33,189 bases of DNA from Candidatus Dojkabacteria bacterium (GTDB taxonomy: Bacteria > Patescibacteriota > Dojkabacteria > B142 > JAFGMG01): contig JAFGMG010000011.1 of the NCBI GenBank assembly GCA_016927655.1, positions 1 to 33,189 on the forward strand, given 5' to 3'. Shown piece after piece: positions 27,772-33,189 of this stretch (the stretch's first letter is position 1; the number at the start of each line of letters is the position of its first letter). The translations under genes and the position numbers were made by a program. The notes under the pieces were generated by a model. It did no database searches. It was not told the origin of the DNA and saw only the letters and a list, made by a program, of their open reading frames with translations.

Positions 27772-29523
27772 ATGGACTCTCGAGGTCAAATCGACGAAAT
27801 CAAACAAAAACTAGATATTGTCACGGTCGCGGAGAAATATCTCCGCTCTATGAAGCGCAGCGGTGCAAATTATTTTGCCCTCTGCCCTTTTCATAATGAA
27901 AAAACTCCTTCATTTTCGATCAATCAAGATCTGCAGATTTATAAGTGCTTTGGCTGCGGGGAATCCGGGGATGTGATTACTTTCATCCAGAAGCTTGAGG
28001 GGGTTGATTTCCCAAAAGCACTGGAAATGGCTGCAAATATGGCAGGAGTTGTTTTAAAAAGTGACTTTAAGCCAAGTCCCGGAGCTGAAAAAAGAAAAGC
28101 TGAAAAAGAAAAAATCCTCGAAGCGAATCAATTAGCAATGAAATATTTTAACTATGTTTTACTTGATCATAAGCTTGGCGAAAAAGCTAGAGTTTATTGT
28201 AAAAATAGAAAAATAACTAAAGCGCTGATCAAGAAATTCCAAATTGGAGTTGCTCTCGAAGGTTATAACAATCTAAGAAATTTTCTGAAGAAAAAAGGCT
28301 TTCTTGAAAGTGATCTGGTCAAATGGGGATTGCTTGTGAGCAAAAACGGCAAAGTCTACGATAAGTTCCGCGACAGGCTCATGTTCCCAATCTATAATCA
28401 TGTTGGAGATATCATTGGGTTTAGTGGAAGGCAGCTTGAAAAAAGCGACTACGGACCGAAGTATTTAAATTCGCCTGAAACTCCTGTTTATAAGAAAAAA
28501 GAAACAATGTATGGGTTGTTCCAGGCGAAAGAAATGATTAGAAAGAGCAATTTTGTAGTTCTTGTTGAAGGAAATGTCGATATTTTATCATCCCATAGAG
28601 TTGGGGTTGAAAATATTGTCTGTCCGCTTGGGACTGCACTTACCCTTGAGCAGTGTAAGCTCATAAAGCGATACGCGGATAATGTGTATTTCGCCCTCGA
28701 TACTGACGAGGCCGGCGAAAAAGCAATGATCCGCGGGCTGGCGCTCGCTCAAGAAGCCGGCCTTGAAGCTTTCGCAATTGATATTGGAAAGTATCAAGAT
28801 AGCGACGAGCTGATTATGGCTGAGCCAGATAAATGGCAGAAAGTCGTGAAGAAACCAGTTGAAATTGTTGAATTTTTTATGAAGAGATTCGCCGGGCAAT
28901 TTGATCTGGACACCGTGAAAGGTAAAAAAGGTTTTGTCGAGAAATTAAGTCCTTTTGTAGAAGGGATCAAAGATGATTTTGAAAGGCAGGAATATATTAA
29001 ACGAATAGCTGCAAATGCAGGTGTGGACGAAGACGAACTAGCTGGGAAATTTAGAATTGGCACCCGAGCTGAAATAAAAATAGAACCAAGCGAGGCTGAA
29101 ACAACCACCAAAATTGGTGCGGCAAGAAAATTATCAAGGAAAGAATTTCTAGCCGCAGTTTTGATCCAGTTTATTGACGTTATAAAAATGCCGGAATCAC
29201 TTGAAAATGTTTTTGAGTCCTGGTTTGTGGAATTTCTAAACAAGCTGAAGTCCGGGTCAAAATTCGAGGATTTAATCAACAGAATGGATTTAAAAAAACA
29301 GGAATTTCTAAAAGATCTCAAAATCATTCCGCTTGAAAAAACTGATGAAGAAAATGTGAATAAAACAATAAAAAGCACAATACAACTTCTTCTCAATCAA
29401 AAAAGTGAAATGCAACTTAAAAACCTACGTTTGAGAATCAGACAGATCGAAACAAAAGATGGGGACTCGACTGTGGAGATGGAAAAACTCCAAAAATTTC
29501 TGAAATCTGCCAAAAAGTCTTGA
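27772..29523 (+). CDS. dnaG: DNA primase DnaG
   Basis: CHC2 zinc motif CPFHNEKTPSFSINQDLQIYKCFGCGESGDVITF; TOPRIM VLVEGNVDIL and ALDTDEAG. Start moved to ATG 27772. Confidence 0.96.
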   Translation: MDSRGQIDEIKQKLDIVTVAEKYLRSMKRSGANYFALCPFHNEKTPSFSINQDLQIYKCFGCGESGDVITFIQKLEGVDFPKALEMAANMAGVVLKSDFKPSPGAEKRKAEKEKILEANQLAMKYFNYVLLDHKLGEKARVYCKNRKITKALIKKFQIGVALEGYNNLRNFLKKKGFLESDLVKWGLLVSKNGKVYDKFRDRLMFPIYNHVGDIIGFSGRQLEKSDYGPKYLNSPETPVYKKKETMYGLFQAKEMIRKSNFVVLVEGNVDILSSHRVGVENIVCPLGTALTLEQCKLIKRYADNVYFALDTDEAGEKAMIRGLALAQEAGLEAFAIDIGKYQDSDELIMAEPDKWQKVVKKPVEIVEFFMKRFAGQFDLDTVKGKKGFVEKLSPFVEGIKDDFERQEYIKRIAANAGVDEDELAGKFRIGTRAEIKIEPSEAETTTKIGAARKLSRKEFLAAVLIQFIDVIKMPESLENVFESWFVEFLNKLKSGSKFEDLINRMDLKKQEFLKDLKIIPLEKTDEENVNKTIKSTIQLLLNQKSEMQLKNLRLRIRQIETKDGDSTVEMEKLQKFLKSAKKS

Positions 29524-29578
29524 CTTCAGTATTCAAAAGAAATAAATTATATACAAGCAGCTCTTATATACTCAATTT

Positions 29579-29998
29579 ATGCCGTCTCAGGACAAAGATT
29601 ATTCCCAAATCGGAAAAGTTCAAACTGATAATAGCCAGTATTCTCTGCATGAGGATATGACATTCCAAAGTGCTAAGGGCCATAAACAGTTATTTGATTC
29701 AATGGATAATAAATATTCCGGGAGTAAAAGTTTGTTCGGATTTCTTGCAGTCGCTGTTGTTGTTGGAGCGTCTATTGGTCTTGGCTGGAGCCTGAATAAT
29801 GTCGGGGAAAGTAAAACCGATGTCTCGGTTTCAAGTGAAGAATGTGGAAATTACCAGGTTAAAGTTTATACTGCTGATGGGTTCTATTGTCAGGACTGCA
29901 AAAATGGCGGTTTCGGGAAACTTGATCTTTGTGAAAAAGAAAGTGATTCGGGTGAGTGTGAGGTACAAGATGACGGCTGCTTTGTACCAGCGAATTGA
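29579..29998 (+). CDS. Small single-TM protein with Cys-rich C-terminal domain
   Basis: TM FLAVAVVVGASIGLGWSL, then ECGNYQVKVYTADGFYCQDCKNGGFGKLDLCEKESDSGECEVQDDGCF. Confidence 0.6.
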   Translation: MPSQDKDYSQIGKVQTDNSQYSLHEDMTFQSAKGHKQLFDSMDNKYSGSKSLFGFLAVAVVVGASIGLGWSLNNVGESKTDVSVSSEECGNYQVKVYTADGFYCQDCKNGGFGKLDLCEKESDSGECEVQDDGCFVPAN

Positions 29999-30071
29999 TT
30001 TTTCAACGTCTTATCCCTTACCCCTAAATGCCAACTTCTGCTACAATGATTTCTAGAATTACTATTTCTAA

Positions 30072-32279
30072 ATGGCAAAGAGGGGTCGTCCGCGAAAAAC
30101 AAGTAAAGTAACTTATGAAAGTAAGGAGACTAAAGTCGTATTGGGGATAGCATTTTTTGTGCTGGCAATTCTTTCCTTCTTGAGCTACTTTGATGACAGC
30201 TCAATTGTGATCAGCACTGTAAGAAGTTTTTTCGGAGCTGCAACGATTTTTTCTGCAATTCTGTTTTTGAATATCTCCCTTTTACTTTTTGATGTGAAAT
30301 ATCCTTTTTCCCAAAGTAGAAGTCTGCTTGGTCAGACAGTTTTTGTTTTGGGATTGATAATTGTTATCAGTTTGCTTTCCGATCCCGCGGATTTCGAGGA
30401 AAGGGCAAAAGCTGGAGAGGTTGCAGGACTTGTTGGTTTTCATGTTTCAAGATTCCTGGAAAGACAGGTTCTGGCTCAATTTACGGTTGTATTTGGATTT
30501 TTGCTGGTTATAATTTCTATCCCGATGATTTTATTGATGACTTTTTCGGAGTTTATCAGCAAAACTTATGAAAAGATTGCAAATTATATTGCTGCTGTGA
30601 AAGCCAGGAGGGCTGAAAGGCTTGCGCAGCAAGAGCAGGAGGGCGAGGAAAAGGGAGCGGAGACTTTCGGAGACTTTAGCAAGAAACTGGATGGATTTAG
30701 AAATGCTGAAGAACAAGAGGAACCCTCCGGAGTGGATACGGGAGCTTATTCTCAGGGGATTGGCCAGGGTGAGGCCAGCGTTTCAGTCAAAGAAAAAGAA
30801 AGCAGCGAGGGAGCGATGGTCAGTGAAGAGCTTCAATATCCAAACTGGGTGCTGCCTTCAGCGGAACTTTTGAATAATCCGCCGGCAAAAAGAAAGCACA
30901 GAGAAGATATAAAGGGAAGGTCAGAAGTTATTGAAGAGACACTTCGAAGTTTCAATATTAATGCAAAAGTTGTGGGTGCTGAGGTAGGTCCGACCGTTAC
31001 TCAGTATGCTCTTGATATTCCGCTTGGCATCAAAGTATCGAAAATTTCAAATCTAAGAAATGATATTGCGCTTGCTCTTGCTGCGCCTGCTAATGCTGTT
31101 CGTATTGAAGCACCTATTCCCGGAACGAGTTTTGTCGGGATTGAAATTCCGAACTCAGAAAGAGAGGCGGTATATTTCAAGGAGCTTGTAGTTTCTGATG
31201 AAATTAAAAATGAAAAATTCAGGCTTCCTGTAACAGTTGGAAAGGATATCGCAGGGAAAAATATTATTACCGATATCCAGAAAATGCCTCATCTGCTGGT
31301 GGCCGGTGCTACTGGTTCTGGTAAATCTGTTTTGACAAATTCTTTTATTATGAGTTTTCTGATGCATAAGTCTCCAGATGAAGTGAGATTCATTATGGTT
31401 GATCCAAAGCAGGTTGAACTTTCTGACTACAACGGTATTCCGCATCTTCTAACGCCGGTTATTACTGAAATGAACAAGGTGAATAATGCTTTGAAATGGG
31501 CGATCTCGGAAATGGAAAGCCGTTATACTTTATTTAGGGAAAATACTGTTAGAAATATTCAAGACTACAATCAGAAGCGCGGGTTCTCTGCTCTTCCGTA
31601 TATTTTAATTGTGATTGACGAGATGGCTGATATGATGATGTCTGGCGGTGCTGAAGTTGAGGCTTCAATCGTGAGGCTGGCGCAGAAGGCTCGTGCGACT
31701 GGTATTCATCTTGTGCTTGCAACCCAAAGACCAAGCGTTGATGTTATTACCGGTCTGATCAAGGCAAATATTCCAGGAAGAATCGGGATGAGTGTAGCGA
31801 CGCAGATTGACTCGCGTGTGATTCTGGATCAGATTGGCGCCGAATCACTTCTTGGCATGGGTGATATGCTATTTAAAGAGCCCGATAAAAGCAAGCCTTT
31901 TAGGCTTCAAGGTGTTTTAATTACTCAAGACGAGGTTCAAAGGGTTGTGAAATTCTTGAAGGAACAGGTTGACGAGGTTGAGTACAATACTGAAGTCACC
32001 GAAACTCCTCCAGATCCAAATCGCCCTGCCGGGGCGGACCAGTCGGCGAAATTCTCTGAGGATGATTTGTTTGCAGATGCGGTAAGGGTTGTGGCTGCTG
32101 CAGGCAAGGGTTCTTCATCTTTGATTCAAAGAAAATTGAGTATTGGCTACAATAGGGCAGCGAGGCTGCTTGACGAGCTGCATAAATACGGCGTAGTAGG
32201 CCCTGAGAAAGGCAGCAAACCGCGTGACGTTCTTATTTCCGACGCAGAAGGGTTTTTAGGCGGTGGAGATCAGGAATAG
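30072..32279 (+). CDS. ftsK: FtsK/SpoIIIE DNA translocase
   Basis: N-terminal TM segments, VAGATGSGKSVLTNSFI, YILIVIDEMADMMM, LATQRPSVDVITGLIKANIPGRI, C-terminal gamma-like winged helix. Confidence 0.96.
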   Translation: MAKRGRPRKTSKVTYESKETKVVLGIAFFVLAILSFLSYFDDSSIVISTVRSFFGAATIFSAILFLNISLLLFDVKYPFSQSRSLLGQTVFVLGLIIVISLLSDPADFEERAKAGEVAGLVGFHVSRFLERQVLAQFTVVFGFLLVIISIPMILLMTFSEFISKTYEKIANYIAAVKARRAERLAQQEQEGEEKGAETFGDFSKKLDGFRNAEEQEEPSGVDTGAYSQGIGQGEASVSVKEKESSEGAMVSEELQYPNWVLPSAELLNNPPAKRKHREDIKGRSEVIEETLRSFNINAKVVGAEVGPTVTQYALDIPLGIKVSKISNLRNDIALALAAPANAVRIEAPIPGTSFVGIEIPNSEREAVYFKELVVSDEIKNEKFRLPVTVGKDIAGKNIITDIQKMPHLLVAGATGSGKSVLTNSFIMSFLMHKSPDEVRFIMVDPKQVELSDYNGIPHLLTPVITEMNKVNNALKWAISEMESRYTLFRENTVRNIQDYNQKRGFSALPYILIVIDEMADMMMSGGAEVEASIVRLAQKARATGIHLVLATQRPSVDVITGLIKANIPGRIGMSVATQIDSRVILDQIGAESLLGMGDMLFKEPDKSKPFRLQGVLITQDEVQRVVKFLKEQVDEVEYNTEVTETPPDPNRPAGADQSAKFSEDDLFADAVRVVAAAGKGSSSLIQRKLSIGYNRAARLLDELHKYGVVGPEKGSKPRDVLISDAEGFLGGGDQE

Positions 32280-32296
32280 GAAAACTATTTTCAAAT

Positions 32297-33085
32297 TTAT
32301 CTGTTGTCATCTACAAAAAACTCATATCCCATTATCAGGGTCGGGGTGGAAATGACGTACCATATCAACACATCGTCTATTGGGAATCGATTTCCCAAAA
32401 TAGTTGTTTCTAGCAAGTATTCGCCCGGCCACCACCAATGTCCCAATTCTAAAGATACAATTTCGTGGATAAAGAATACAAATCCAAAAAACAATGTTGG
32501 GAAGATTAATCTTTTAATTTCAATTCTTCCTTGTATTGAAAAGCAGATTAGCGGCGTCAGTAGAACAATTGCACCGACAACCCAATAGTCTAATGTAATG
32601 ATTGTTTTATCTATGGCGAACATCATAAAAGTTCCAACAAAAAGCGCTATATATAGAATTAGTAAGATAGAAAACCTGTTATTAATCTTTTTATTTCGCC
32701 CCTTATCGATAAAATATTCATAAAATGCTATCGGCCAAAGGAAATTTATGAAAGCGTAAAAAATATTTTCTAGTGGGGCAATATTTAATATTCTAGGAAA
32801 ACTGGATGCTACGTCCCAGGCATTGGCTAAACGGGAGATAATTTCTATTGGAATGGCAAATAAAAAGGTTGTTAATATTGCGAATAATATCAGTCTGATT
32901 CTTATATCTTTTTTGAGCCAGACAAGGTTTACCACTGTTGGAGGTAGATATACGATAAGAAGGTTAAGCCAGTATGGAGGGGCAATTGCAAGTACGAGTA
33001 GACATGAAAATACAATGTAGAGGAATAAAATTATTATCTTTGAAGATTTCTGCATACAACAAGTCTCATATAATGGATTTAACAA
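32297..33085 (-). CDS. Polytopic membrane protein resembling lycopene cyclase-type (CrtYc/d) proteins
   Basis: Internal duplication: IAPLENIFYAFINFLWPIAFYEYFIDKGR and FPIDDVLIWYVISTPTLIMGYEFFVDDNR; HWWWPGEYL segment. Confidence 0.6.
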   Translation of the reverse strand: MLNPLYETCCMQKSSKIIILFLYIVFSCLLVLAIAPPYWLNLLIVYLPPTVVNLVWLKKDIRIRLILFAILTTFLFAIPIEIISRLANAWDVASSFPRILNIAPLENIFYAFINFLWPIAFYEYFIDKGRNKKINNRFSILLILYIALFVGTFMMFAIDKTIITLDYWVVGAIVLLTPLICFSIQGRIEIKRLIFPTLFFGFVFFIHEIVSLELGHWWWPGEYLLETTILGNRFPIDDVLIWYVISTPTLIMGYEFFVDDNR

Positions 33086-33095
33086 GTCAAGTGAT

Positions 33096-33189
33096 TCATC
33101 CTCTCATCCTATACCCTACTCCGCGGATGGTTTCTATGATTTGCTGGTCTTCGTCCTCTATAGCTCTGCGAAGTTTGCAGAGGTGTGAG
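33096..33189 (-). CDS. C-terminal end of an OmpR/PhoB-family response regulator (truncated by window)
   Basis: Reverse strand reads HLCKLRRAIEDEDQQIIETIRGVGYRMRG-stop, the winged-helix C-terminus typical of the family; absent from the ORF track. Confidence 0.85.
   Translation of the reverse strand, partial: SHLCKLRRAIEDEDQQIIETIRGVGYRMRG

Overview
The window looks like a chromosomal segment from a low-GC bacterium with Candidate Phyla Radiation/Patescibacteria character (inferred from gene content only). It contains a likely replication-origin neighbourhood: infB on the minus strand diverges from dnaA-dnaN on the plus strand, with perfect DnaA boxes between them. Genes left of about 12.6 kb are almost all on minus and genes to the right mostly on plus. 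Recognisable genes include mltG, groEL/groES, a thioredoxin, a CsoR/CstR-like repressor, an archaeal-type adenylate kinase, a rhomboid protease, infB, dnaA, dnaN, a FemAB-like transferase, two metallophosphoesterases, two toxin-antitoxin pairs, a DegT-like aminotransferase, a UvrD/PcrA helicase, a transglutaminase-like membrane protein, argS, dnaG, ftsK, a lycopene-cyclase-like membrane protein and one tRNA-Asn(GTT). The observations I would follow up first are: a family-4-like uracil-DNA glycosylase with no cysteines; a repeated '-10 box, 5-6 nt, ATG' layout suggesting leaderless transcription, including a 43-bp double-leaderless argS/dnaG divergent promoter; a diverged CIRCE-geometry operator at the groES promoter; an archaeal-type adenylate kinase; a Cys-Glu-Cys CsoR-family repressor next to thioredoxin with a C-tract operator candidate; a secreted FG-GAP/phosphoesterase gene that seems to start at ATC; a ~100-nt structured RNA/attenuator before a surface-protein gene; and a perfect 14-bp hairpin upstream of dnaA. 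No CRISPR array, prophage or IS element was recognised. No clearly new multi-gene system could be proven from sequence alone.
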